From JAJEAO01 sp963667635 (GTDB lineage: Bacteria; Acidobacteriota; Vicinamibacteria; Marinacidobacterales; Marinacidobacteraceae), in the NCBI GenBank assembly GCA_965232015.1, contig OZ246946.1:2418001-2482000 (forward strand): a DNA stretch of 64,000 nt, given 5' to 3'. Below, in pieces: positions 24,309 to 32,591 of the stretch (the first letter of the stretch is position 1; each line of letters starts with the position of its first letter). The translations under genes and the position numbers were made by a program. Below the pieces are notes generated by a model that saw only the letters and a list, made by a program, of their open reading frames with translations, searched no databases and had not been told where the DNA came from.

Positions 24309-26549
24309 ATGCGACGGTTTCGCGGCACCCCCCTTCCCTTTCTCCTCCTCACCGGTCTCGCTACGATCGGGTTCCAGGCCGCGACGCCGACGCCGGAGGA
24401 CGCCGAAGCGGCCGGGCCGGAGCTGCCGTGGAGCGGGCTGGCGGCGCCCGACTCGGATCTCGCGGAGGTTCGAACCGCTGCGCTGACGGGGGCCCGGGCG
24501 GCGAGGCAGCAGAGCCTCGGCGCGATCGCGGACGCCGCATCGCGGTCGGAGGCGGCGCGGGCCGCCGCCTCGTTCCGGCTCGGTTGGGACGCCGTGCGGC
24601 GGGATCGCTGGACGAACGCCAGGGGCCGGCTGCTGTCCCCCGAGGTCCAGGGGAGCGCCCTCGCCGCCGACGCGCTCCATCTCCTGGGAGCAAGCCCGCG
24701 GGCGCCCGGCGAGGACGCCGTCGCCCTTCTGGAACAGGTGCTCGCCGACTTCCCGGACTACGGGCTCGGCAACGAGGTCCGTCTTGCGCTCGGACGGGAG
24801 CTCGGCGCCCGCCGGGCCGAGGAGGCGCTCGAGCAGTTCGATCGCATCCTGGCCGAGGATTCCGACGCCGGACCCGACCTGCGCGGACGGACGCTGGTCG
24901 CCGCCGCCGATCTGCTGGAGCGGCTCGGACGTCGGGAGGAGGCGGCGCGGAGGCTCGAGTCGCTCTACTACGACATGCCCGCGCACGGCGACTCGCTGGA
25001 GGCGGGGCGGCGGCTGTCGCGGCTCTATCGCCGTTCGGACGTGACGTCTCCCCCCGCATCCGTGCGCGGACCGCGGGCGCTGCGGCGGGCGGACGGGTTC
25101 GCGCGGGCGGGCAACCATCGCAGGGCGCACGAGAACTACCTCGAAGTCCTCCGCCGCTTCGGCGACTCGGTCGATCGCGAGGCGGTCCGGGTTCGCGTCG
25201 GCGTCTCCGAGTTCCGCCGGGGCCGCCTCAGCGCATCGCTCCGAACCCTCGGACGGATCTCGCGCGAGGACCTTCTCCCGGAGGCGCTCTACTTCCGGGG
25301 GGAGTCCCTTCGCCGACTCGATCGGGTCACCACCCAGACCCGGGTGCTGGAGCAGCTCCTCGCCCTCGAGACCGACCATCCCTTCGGACAGCTCGCCCTC
25401 TACAGCCTCGCGCGGAGCCGGTTGGCGGACAACGACCGGGAGGCGGCCCTGCCCTTCCTGGCGCGCCTCGCGGAGAGCTACAGCGAGGGGCCCTGGGTTC
25501 TCTTCGCCCACTGGCACGTGCTGTGGGACCGTTACCGAAACGAGGACTTCGACGGGCTCGACACCGCGTTCGAACGAGTCGCCCGCGAGCACCCCGGGGA
25601 GTTCATGGCGGGGCAGTTCCTCTACTTCGCCGCACGCACCCGGGAGCGCACCGACGACGATTCCGGCGCCGCGGCCCTCTACCGAGAGGTTTTCCTCGGC
25701 TTCCAGAACTCGTTCTACGGTCGCCGGGCCGCCGAGAGGCTCGCTGATCTGGGGATGCCGGAAGCGCTGGAGAGCCCGATCGAGGATCCCCGCCTGCTGA
25801 TGGAGCGGTTCCGGTTCCGGCGGCCCGACGAGGCGGCGCGGATCGAGTTGCTCTACGCCGCCGGCCTCGGCGAGCGGGCTCGCGGCGCGGCGGTGGCGGC
25901 GGCGCGGGCGGGCCATCCCGACGATGCCGCGTTCGAGGCCGTCAACGCCTGGCTCCTCGCCGAGTCGGACAAGGTGATCCCGGCGATCCAGGCGCTGGGC
26001 CGCGCCGCCCCCTTCCACACGTCCGCCGCCGGGGAGGCTCTCCCCAGGGAATGGAGGGAGATCCAGTACCCACTCCGCTACCACGAGGAGCTCTCCTCGC
26101 GGGCCGCCCGGTGGAAGCTGAACCCTTATCTGGTCGCCGGGCTTATCCGGCAGGAATCCGCCTTCGTGGCGCGGACCCGTTCGAGCGTCGGAGCGCGGGG
26201 GCTGATGCAGGTGATGCCAGCCACCGGACGCGCGCTCGCCCGGCTCGAGGGAATCAGCTTCCAGACCTCCCGCCTTTACGAGCCCACCGTGAGCATCCGC
26301 TTCGGAACCCGCTATCTCCGGCAGCTTCTCGACGAGTTCGAGGGTCGGCCGGAGCTGGCTCTCGCCGGCTACAACGCCGGACCGCACCGGGTCCGGTCGT
26401 GGACCGAGCGCGATTACACCCTCCCGGCCGAGCAGTTCATCGAAGAAGTGCCGTTCACCGAGACCCGGAACTACGTGAAGCTGGTCATGAGGAACGAGAT
26501 GCTCTACCGGCGTCTCTACCCCGAGCTCGGCGAAGCGGCTCCCGAGTGA
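24309..26549 (+). CDS. Soluble lytic murein transglycosylase (SLT type, with TPR-like solenoid)
   Basis: The 746-residue product has a short hydrophobic N-terminus (LPFLLLTGLATIGFQAA), a long alpha-solenoid of TPR-like helices (about residues 60-580) and a C-terminal goose-lysozyme-like SLT domain. The domain shows NPYLVAGLIRQESAF with catalytic Glu616, SSVGARGLMQVMPATGRALA, VSIRFGTRYLRQLLDEF and LALAGYNAGPHRV. It would cut glycan strands, leaving 1,6-anhydro-muramyl ends, in the periplasm. A TAGAAT box at 24292-24297, only 11 bases before ATG, could mean a very short leader. The aminotransferase gene follows after 7 bases. Confidence 0.92.
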   Translation: MRRFRGTPLPFLLLTGLATIGFQAATPTPEDAEAAGPELPWSGLAAPDSDLAEVRTAALTGARAARQQSLGAIADAASRSEAARAAASFRLGWDAVRRDRWTNARGRLLSPEVQGSALAADALHLLGASPRAPGEDAVALLEQVLADFPDYGLGNEVRLALGRELGARRAEEALEQFDRILAEDSDAGPDLRGRTLVAAADLLERLGRREEAARRLESLYYDMPAHGDSLEAGRRLSRLYRRSDVTSPPASVRGPRALRRADGFARAGNHRRAHENYLEVLRRFGDSVDREAVRVRVGVSEFRRGRLSASLRTLGRISREDLLPEALYFRGESLRRLDRVTTQTRVLEQLLALETDHPFGQLALYSLARSRLADNDREAALPFLARLAESYSEGPWVLFAHWHVLWDRYRNEDFDGLDTAFERVAREHPGEFMAGQFLYFAARTRERTDDDSGAAALYREVFLGFQNSFYGRRAAERLADLGMPEALESPIEDPRLLMERFRFRRPDEAARIELLYAAGLGERARGAAVAAARAGHPDDAAFEAVNAWLLAESDKVIPAIQALGRAAPFHTSAAGEALPREWREIQYPLRYHEELSSRAARWKLNPYLVAGLIRQESAFVARTRSSVGARGLMQVMPATGRALARLEGISFQTSRLYEPTVSIRFGTRYLRQLLDEFEGRPELALAGYNAGPHRVRSWTERDYTLPAEQFIEEVPFTETRNYVKLVMRNEMLYRRLYPELGEAAPE

Positions 26550-26556
26550 GCCCGGC

Positions 26557-27732
26557 GTGAGCCCCGTCGGAGGGCGGCCGCGGGCGAGCGCCAAGGCCCG
26601 TCGGTTCACCGAGTCGGTCATCCGCGAGATGACCCGGCTCTCGTTGGCGCACGGCGGCGTGAACCTGGCGCAGGGCATGCCGGATTTCGCGGCGCCCGAT
26701 TCGGTCAAGGAAGCCGCCGTTCGCGCCATCCGCCGCGACATCAACCAGTACGCGATCACGTGGGGTTCCCGGTCCCTGCGACGCGCGTTGGCGGATCGCT
26801 ACCGGGAGGCGTACGGGCTCGACCTCGACCCCGAGCGGCACTTCACGGTGACCTGCGGCTCCACTGAGGCGATGATCGCCACCATGCTGGCGGTCGTGGA
26901 CCCCGGCGAGGAAGTGATCGTGTTCGAGCCGTTTTACGAGAACTACGGCCCGGACACGATCCTCTCGGACGCCGTTCCCCGCTACGTGCGGCTCCACGAG
27001 CCGGACTGGTCGCTGGATCCCGCCGAACTGGAAGCGGCGGTGAACCCGAACACCCGGGCCATCATCGTGAACACCCCGCAGAACCCGAGCGGGAAGGTGT
27101 TCCGGCGGGATGAGCTCGAACGGATCGCGCGAATCGCCACCGAGCACGACCTGCTCGTGTTCACCGACGAGATCTACGAGTACATCACCTACGACGGGGC
27201 GAAGCACATTCCGATGGCGTCGCTCCCGGGGATGGCCGACCGGACGGTCACGATCAGCGGCCTCTCAAAGTCCTATTCGGTGACGGGCTGGCGGGTCGGC
27301 TGGACCGTCGCCTGCCCCGAGATCACCGGCGCGATCCGCAAGGTGCACGACTTCCTGACGGTGGGGTCGGCCGCGCCGCTCCAGGAGGCGGGGGCGACGG
27401 CGCTCCGACTCCCCGAGTCCTACTACCGGGAACTCGCGCGGGACTACGGCGAGCGACGGGACCTCCTCCTCGACGGTCTGGAGCAGGCGGGATTCCGGTG
27501 CTTCCGCCCCGCCGGCGCCTACTACGTGATGACCGACATCTCGGACTTCGGCTGGGAGGACGACACCGCGTTCGCCCGGCGCCTGGTGGAGACCGTGGGC
27601 GTCGCGGCGGTTCCCGGGTCCAGCTTCTACGCCGATCCGGAGGCCGGCCGCCAACGCCTCCGCTTCACCTTCTGCAAGAAGCGCAAGACCCTCGACGAGG
27701 CGATCCGTCGCCTGCGCCGACTCACCCCGTAG
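26557..27732 (+). CDS. PLP-dependent aminotransferase, class I/II
   Basis: The 391-residue product is a fold-type I aminotransferase: NLAQGMPDFAAPDSV, INQYAITWGSRSLRRALADRY, VTCGSTEAMIATML, NTPQNPSGKVF, VFTDEIYEYITYDG, the PLP-binding Lys in SGLSKSYSVTGWRVGW, and RLRFTFCKKRKTLDEA. It is closest in pattern to the kynurenine/glutamine/methionine aminotransferase group that converts an amino acid to its 2-oxo acid; the substrate is unknown. GTG start 26557. It follows the transglycosylase gene closely and is followed after 13 bases by a TPR/thioredoxin-like gene. Confidence 0.9.
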   Translation: MSPVGGRPRASAKARRFTESVIREMTRLSLAHGGVNLAQGMPDFAAPDSVKEAAVRAIRRDINQYAITWGSRSLRRALADRYREAYGLDLDPERHFTVTCGSTEAMIATMLAVVDPGEEVIVFEPFYENYGPDTILSDAVPRYVRLHEPDWSLDPAELEAAVNPNTRAIIVNTPQNPSGKVFRRDELERIARIATEHDLLVFTDEIYEYITYDGAKHIPMASLPGMADRTVTISGLSKSYSVTGWRVGWTVACPEITGAIRKVHDFLTVGSAAPLQEAGATALRLPESYYRELARDYGERRDLLLDGLEQAGFRCFRPAGAYYVMTDISDFGWEDDTAFARRLVETVGVAAVPGSSFYADPEAGRQRLRFTFCKKRKTLDEAIRRLRRLTP

Positions 27733-27745
27733 GATCCGCGGGGTA

Positions 27746-29788
27746 ATGATCCCGCGCGCCGGGGCCGCGATGGCGGCGATCGCGTTTCCGCTCCTGGCGG
27801 CCGCAGCGCAACCACCGGGCGGGGCCGAAGAGTCCGAAGCGATCCGGCTTCTCGACGCCGGTGACCCCGAAGCGGCCGTGGAGGCGGCGTGGCGGGCCAT
27901 CGCGATCACCGAAGAGTTCGCGCCGGAGGCGTGGAGCGCCGAGGTCCCCGAGGGGCGGATCGTCCTCGACGAGTTCACGAGCGCCGCCGTCCTCGCCTAC
28001 CGCGCCCGTCGCGCCGGCTACCGCGAGACACTCGGCGCGGCGCTCGCGGCGGCGGGGGATCCCCGAGGGGCGGAACGGGAGCTCCGCCGCGCGGTCGCTC
28101 TCGCCCCCGGCGCCCGGATCTTCCTACGCCTCGCCGACCTCCCGGGCGTCCCGCTCGCCGATCGCGTGGAACGGCTCCTGTCCGCATGGTCGGCGAATCC
28201 CGCCGAACCCGACCGGATCCTCGACGAACTCCGCGTCTCCGGGGCGTTCCGGACCGAGGCCGGTCTCGCAGCCGCGCTGGACCGGGCGCGGTTCCGGGCG
28301 CTCGACGGCCGCCGGGGCGGGCTTCCCGACGCGGTGGAGCGGCTCGAGGGTGTGTTTCCCGCCTCCGCCTCGATCGCGGTCGAGGGGGGCGTGTGGTCGG
28401 CCGAGCGGTCGTTCGCGGAAGGGCGCCGGCTGCTCCTCTATCTCCCGACGCCGGGATGCTCCCGGTGCGGGGAGATGATCTCGGAGCTGGACGTCTCCCT
28501 CCGGGGGACGAGCGTGGATCTTCTCGCGGCGGCCTCCGACGCCGACCTGCCGGTCCTGATGCAGATCGCCGGGCTCACCGGCGCCGGGCTCTTCCGACCG
28601 GAGCCGGGGACCGCCGGCGGGCGGTCGGGCCTCGTCGGACGCCCCATCGGTCATGTCGTCCGTCGCGCGGTCGTCCCGTTCCCGCCGGAAGGAGCCGCTC
28701 CCTGGCCCGACGACTCCGAGCAGCTCGTGTTCGCGGCGCGGGCCGGGCTCTCGGTCTGGCGGATTCGTCTCGAGGAGGGATCCTCCCGACGTTCCCTGCG
28801 GGCCCTGTTCCGTTTTCTCGACGAGTCGCCGACACCCGACAGTCCCGCCCCCCTGACCGAGATCCCCGACGACCCGGCCGCGCTCTACGAGACGGTCCGC
28901 GGTCTGGAAGCGGGCGCCGAGCCCCTCGACGACCTCGACGCCCGGCTTCTGCCGCTCGTCCGGCGAGCGCTGCGGGCGGCGCGTGACCCCGAGGCGCTGG
29001 CCGCACGGCTGCTCCCGCTCGCGGCCGGCCTCGCCACCGGCAACGCGGCGCGGGTCCGTCTGCTCGCCGCCCTCGTCCCCGCGTTCGGAGACGCCGCGCT
29101 GGCCGCGGCGCAGGAGCTCGACGGCGATGTGGTCCGCGCGCTCCCCACCGGGCGGACGCGAGTGGCGGTCGCCGAAGGGCGCATCGGCTTCCAGCGCGAG
29201 TACGAGCGGAACGACGGGTCCCGGGTGGTCCTGTCGGCGCTCGCCGGGCCGGGGCTTCGAGCCCTCGCCGTCGCCCCGGGCCGCGCCGCCGGCGTCGAAG
29301 CGGGGGAGAACGGGTTTCTGTTTCGGCGGGTCTCGGCTGCCGCGGATCCCTCGTGCGTGGGCTGGCCTTCGCCTGCTCGGAGCTTCGAGGAGGTCTGTCC
29401 CGCGACCGTCCGGGGCGGGGCGGCCGTCGTCCGGGTGTCGCAACTGGTCGGGGCGGACGCATCGGATCCTCCGGGCGAGGGGTCCTGGATCTGGCGGCGC
29501 GTGGACGGTGGCGCGGAGCCGGAAGAAGCCGAAGCGCTCCATGCCGGGGTCGAAGCGTTCGCTGGCGGGGACCTGGACGCGGCGCGAGAGGCGTTCACCC
29601 GAGCCGACGCCGCCCTCGGGGCCGGCTCTCCGGTGGACCGGGCCGCGGTGCGCTACAACCTGGCCCGGGTGGCGGAAGCCGGGGATCGCCGGGAAGACGC
29701 GCTCGCCGCGTTGCTCGCCATCGCCGACGCGCCGTTTCCGGCCCGCATCGCCGCCGCCGTCCGGCGCCTCTACCAGCGACAGCCCTGA
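27746..29788 (+). CDS. Secreted TPR protein with thioredoxin-like middle domain
   Basis: I do not recognise this 680-residue protein as a known family. A signal-like start (MAAIAFPLLAAAAQPPGG) is followed by helical repeats (ESEAIRLLDAGDPEAAVEAAWRAI), a middle part with RRLLLYLPTPGCSRCGEMISELD, which looks like a thioredoxin-fold CxxC (here CSRC), and a C-terminal TPR (FAGGDLDAAREAFTRADAALG ... AVRYNLARVAEAGD). A periplasmic redox or scaffold role is possible. It lies 13 bases after the aminotransferase gene, so it is probably in the same operon. The start could also be ATG 27770. Confidence 0.65.
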   Translation: MIPRAGAAMAAIAFPLLAAAAQPPGGAEESEAIRLLDAGDPEAAVEAAWRAIAITEEFAPEAWSAEVPEGRIVLDEFTSAAVLAYRARRAGYRETLGAALAAAGDPRGAERELRRAVALAPGARIFLRLADLPGVPLADRVERLLSAWSANPAEPDRILDELRVSGAFRTEAGLAAALDRARFRALDGRRGGLPDAVERLEGVFPASASIAVEGGVWSAERSFAEGRRLLLYLPTPGCSRCGEMISELDVSLRGTSVDLLAAASDADLPVLMQIAGLTGAGLFRPEPGTAGGRSGLVGRPIGHVVRRAVVPFPPEGAAPWPDDSEQLVFAARAGLSVWRIRLEEGSSRRSLRALFRFLDESPTPDSPAPLTEIPDDPAALYETVRGLEAGAEPLDDLDARLLPLVRRALRAARDPEALAARLLPLAAGLATGNAARVRLLAALVPAFGDAALAAAQELDGDVVRALPTGRTRVAVAEGRIGFQREYERNDGSRVVLSALAGPGLRALAVAPGRAAGVEAGENGFLFRRVSAAADPSCVGWPSPARSFEEVCPATVRGGAAVVRVSQLVGADASDPPGEGSWIWRRVDGGAEPEEAEALHAGVEAFAGGDLDAAREAFTRADAALGAGSPVDRAAVRYNLARVAEAGDRREDALAALLAIADAPFPARIAAAVRRLYQRQP

Positions 29789-29805
29789 CAGCCGGCCGCG
29801 GATGC

Positions 29806-30588
29806 TCAGCCCGGCCAGCGGCGGAGCACGTACTGCGAGAGGAGCGTGAGGGCGGAGCCGAGAAGGAGGAAGACCGCCTTGATCCAGCGCGCGACGCGAC
29901 GTCGCCGGCGCTTCTCGCGCCCCTCGACGATCGCAGTGAGCCGCTCGAGGCGGGCGAGGATCTCGGCGTTCTGCTCACTGAGGCGATCGATTCTGCCCTC
30001 GAGCCTGGCGACATCCTCCCGGATCTCGACGCGGACCGCCGCCTGCCCCTCCTGGAACTCGCCGCGGGCCGTCGCCTGCCCCTCCTGGAACTCGCCGCGG
30101 GCCGCCGCCAGCCCCTCCTGGAACTCGGCACGGGTCGCCACCTGATCCTTCCGGAACTCGGCACGGGCCGTCGCCTGCCCCTCCTGGAACTCGGCGCGGG
30201 CCGCCACCTGATCCTTCCGGAACTGGGCGCGGTCCTGTCGCGCCTCATCCCGCACCGCCCGGATCTGCTCGGTTAGCCGTGTTTCCACCGCCGCGGTCTC
30301 GGCCCTCGCCTCCTGGATCTGCGCCGTCAGCCGCGCTTCGGCCGCGGCCAACTCCGCCCTCGCCTCGACCCGGTCGGCCCGCAGGGCTCCCACGACGAAC
30401 GCGGCGGTCGGCGTGTCGAACGGATCGGGAGGCGAGGGAACATCCCGGCCGCCATGGGGTCGGGTTGCTGGTGTTTCGGTCACGGTCCCGAGTGGCTTTC
30501 GCCGATCCATCTCAGTGTAGTGGGCCGGCTCGGCCGCGGCAACGTCTGGAGGCGGTTGGGCCAGGCGCCGTGCGTCCTTCTTCTCCAT
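29806..30588 (-). CDS. Coiled-coil protein with 11-residue repeats and C-terminal membrane anchor
   Basis: The 260-residue product has a disordered N-terminus, a long Ala/Glu/Arg-rich coiled coil (residues about 70-215) and a C-terminal tail anchor (WIKAVFLLLGSALTLLSQYVL) after a basic stretch (REKRRRRRVARW). In the middle, six 11-residue units of the type AEFQEGQATAR and AEFRKDQVATR alternate, a hendecad pattern that gives an almost straight right-handed coiled coil. The DNA repeats with a 33-bp period, so the unit number may vary between strains. Function unknown. It is convergent with the TPR gene upstream on the other strand. Confidence 0.65.
   Translation of the reverse strand: MEKKDARRLAQPPPDVAAAEPAHYTEMDRRKPLGTVTETPATRPHGGRDVPSPPDPFDTPTAAFVVGALRADRVEARAELAAAEARLTAQIQEARAETAAVETRLTEQIRAVRDEARQDRAQFRKDQVAARAEFQEGQATARAEFRKDQVATRAEFQEGLAAARGEFQEGQATARGEFQEGQAAVRVEIREDVARLEGRIDRLSEQNAEILARLERLTAIVEGREKRRRRRVARWIKAVFLLLGSALTLLSQYVLRRWPG
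30034..30231. repeat. 33-bp tandem repeat inside the coiled-coil gene
   Basis: About six units share the core TCCTGGAACTCG or TCCGGAACTCGG at 33-base spacing, each encoding 11 residues. Unit types alternate (CCCCTCCTGG and ATCCTTCCGG), which suggests growth by duplication of a 66-bp pair. Confidence 0.8.
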
Positions 30589-30746
30589 GCTGCGATCGCT
30601 CCCGGGACGGCCCGGCGCCCCGGAGGATCCGGCGCAGAAACGTCCCTCGCCGAGTAGAGAACGGAATCGCCGACCGTTTCGCGCAGCTCGGGCCGCATTG
30701 TCGAAAACCCATGCGGACCCGAGGCGATAGGGTCCCTCGCGCAGCC

Positions 30747-31478
30747 ATGCGGATCTCCGACTTCCCCGTTCTCACGTTCGACACCTACGGCACGCTCATC
30801 GACTGGGAGAGCGGCATCTGGAACGCCCTCGGACCGCTCCGCCGACGCCTCGACCGTCCCATGGATCGCGACGATGCTCTCGCCGCGTTCGCGGAGGCGG
30901 AGACCGCCGTCCAGAACGCGCGTCCGGAGCTTCGCTATTCCGCCCTGCTCGCCGTCGTCCATCGGGATCTGGCGCAGCGGTGGGCGACCAGGCCGGACGC
31001 CGACGAGGATCGTCGCTTCGGCGGGTCGGTGGGGGACTGGCCGGCGTTCGATGATGCCGCCGCCTCCCTCGCGTACCTGAAGCGGCGCCACCGTCTGGTG
31101 ACTCTCACGAACTGCGACCAGGCGAGCTACCGCGGCAGCTCGGAGCGGCTCGGCGACCCCTGGGACCGCATCCTCACCGCGGAGGAGATCGGCTCGTGGA
31201 AGCCGTCCACGGGAAACTTCGAGTTTCTGCTCGAGCGCGTCAGAGCCGACTTCGGCATCGGCCCCGACGGCATCGTGCACGTGGCGCAGAGCCTGTTCCA
31301 CGACCACGCGCCCGCGAAGGCGATGGGGCTCCGCACCATCTGGATCGACCGGCGGGGCGGCCGGGACGGCGGCGCGACCGCTCCGGTAGCCCACACCGTG
31401 GAACCGGATCTCCGCTTCGACAGCATGTCCGGGCTGGTCGCCGCCCACCGCCGCGAACTCGCCGGCGGAAAGGACTGA
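30747..31478 (+). CDS. HAD-superfamily hydrolase, haloacid dehalogenase type II-like
   Basis: About 243 residues from ATG 30747. HAD motif I is LTFDTYGTLIDWESG with nucleophile Asp, motif II is the Thr/Asn of LVTLTNCDQA, motif III the Lys of EIGSWKPSTGNFEFLLE, and motif IV VAQSLFHDHAPAKAMGLRTIWIDRRG. The TYGTLxDWE pattern and Ser-Trp-Lys-Pro are typical of L-2-haloacid dehalogenases and their phosphatase cousins, so the call is by family; dehalogenation is not proven. It stands alone between the divergent coiled-coil gene and the convergent beta-propeller operon. Confidence 0.85.
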   Translation: MRISDFPVLTFDTYGTLIDWESGIWNALGPLRRRLDRPMDRDDALAAFAEAETAVQNARPELRYSALLAVVHRDLAQRWATRPDADEDRRFGGSVGDWPAFDDAAASLAYLKRRHRLVTLTNCDQASYRGSSERLGDPWDRILTAEEIGSWKPSTGNFEFLLERVRADFGIGPDGIVHVAQSLFHDHAPAKAMGLRTIWIDRRGGRDGGATAPVAHTVEPDLRFDSMSGLVAAHRRELAGGKD

Positions 31479-31527
31479 CGCGGGGGTTTCGGGAGAGCGG
31501 CGTCCGACCCCATCGGGAGTGCCTCCC

Positions 31528-31570
31528 ATCAGGGGCGGACGCTGATCAGGGGCGGACGCTGATCAGGGGG
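31528..31570. repeat. 17-bp tandem repeat at an operon end
   Basis: Two perfect copies of ATCAGGGGCGGACGCTG and the start of a third, at 31528, 31545 and 31562. The last one supplies the stop codon of the minus-strand beta-propeller gene. Confidence 0.75.
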
Positions 31571-32591
31571 TGAGAGCGACCCCCCACGGCGACTCGCCCA
31601 CCGGGACGCGGGCGATCACCCGGAGCGTGGACGCTTCGATGACGCTGATGTCGTTCGACGGACCGTTGGCGGTGTAGATCCGACTGCCGTCGCTGGACAC
31701 CGCGACGCCCCATGGGCGCTCTCCCACCTCCGCGCTGCCCACCAGTTCACCCCGATTGAGGTCCAGCACCGAGAGCGTCTGCGTCCGGCCATTCGTCACG
31801 TAGAGGGTCCGGTCGTCGGGCGACAGCGCCACCCCCATGCTGCGCGAGTCCTCGGGCAGACGGAAGGTGCGCTCGACCCGGTGCTCGGCGACGATGATCT
31901 CGGACACGGTGCCGGCGATCTCGGCGGAGACGTAGGCGCGGGCGCCGTCCCGGGTGAACACGGCGTCCCGCGGCCGTTCCCCGACGCGGATCCGGGCGAT
32001 CTCCTCACCGCTGCTGGTGGCGAGCACGGTCACGTCGTGATCCGTCTCCCCGGTGACGTACGCGAGGGTCCCGTCAGGGCTGATCCGCACCCCCTCCGGC
32101 TCCCGCCCCACCGGCACGGTGCGAATGATCCGCCCCGAGGCGACATCCACCAGACTCGCCTCATCGGCGTCCTCGTTCGAGACGACCATGCGGGCGCCGT
32201 CCGGGGTGAGGTCGAACGTCTCCGGATCGGAGCCGCCCGGCAGGATCCGAACCAGTTCCCGCGATTCGAGGTCCACCTCGGCGATGCCGTCGTAGGTCTT
32301 GTCGGGATCCCCGCACTCGTCTTCGTCCATCCACGGAGGGCACCGGGGAGAACCGGAAAGCGCCACGTAGGCGAGGCGTCCTCCCGGAGCGACCCGGACA
32401 CCGCGGGGACGCCGCCCCACCTCGATCTCGGCGACGACCTCGAGCGACGCCGTATCCACGAGGGAAAGCGACCCGCCGACCTCGTTGCTCACGACGAGCA
32501 GCGGGGCGCGCTCGGCGGGCGGGGCGCAACCCGTGGGATACAGCGCCGCCGCGAGCAGGACGGCGGGAGCGGTCCGGAGCGGCCGGATCAC
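31563..32591 (-). CDS. YncE-like beta-propeller lipoprotein
   Basis: About 342 residues. A lipoprotein signal (AVLLAAALYPTGCAPP, lipobox TGC) is followed by seven or so 40-residue blades of the YncE/NHL type, each with a xxVxVGxxPxGVxxSPDGxxxYV pattern (for example GREPEGVRISPDGTLAYVTGE and GERPWGVAVSSDGSRIYTANG). Such proteins often accompany PQQ dehydrogenases and cytochromes in the periplasm. GTG 32591 overlaps the stop of the PQQ dehydrogenase gene (GTGA, 32588-32591). The frame is open far upstream, but that part is only the shadow of the dehydrogenase gene. Confidence 0.88.
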   Translation of the reverse strand: MIRPLRTAPAVLLAAALYPTGCAPPAERAPLLVVSNEVGGSLSLVDTASLEVVAEIEVGRRPRGVRVAPGGRLAYVALSGSPRCPPWMDEDECGDPDKTYDGIAEVDLESRELVRILPGGSDPETFDLTPDGARMVVSNEDADEASLVDVASGRIIRTVPVGREPEGVRISPDGTLAYVTGETDHDVTVLATSSGEEIARIRVGERPRDAVFTRDGARAYVSAEIAGTVSEIIVAEHRVERTFRLPEDSRSMGVALSPDDRTLYVTNGRTQTLSVLDLNRGELVGSAEVGERPWGVAVSSDGSRIYTANGPSNDISVIEASTLRVIARVPVGESPWGVALTP

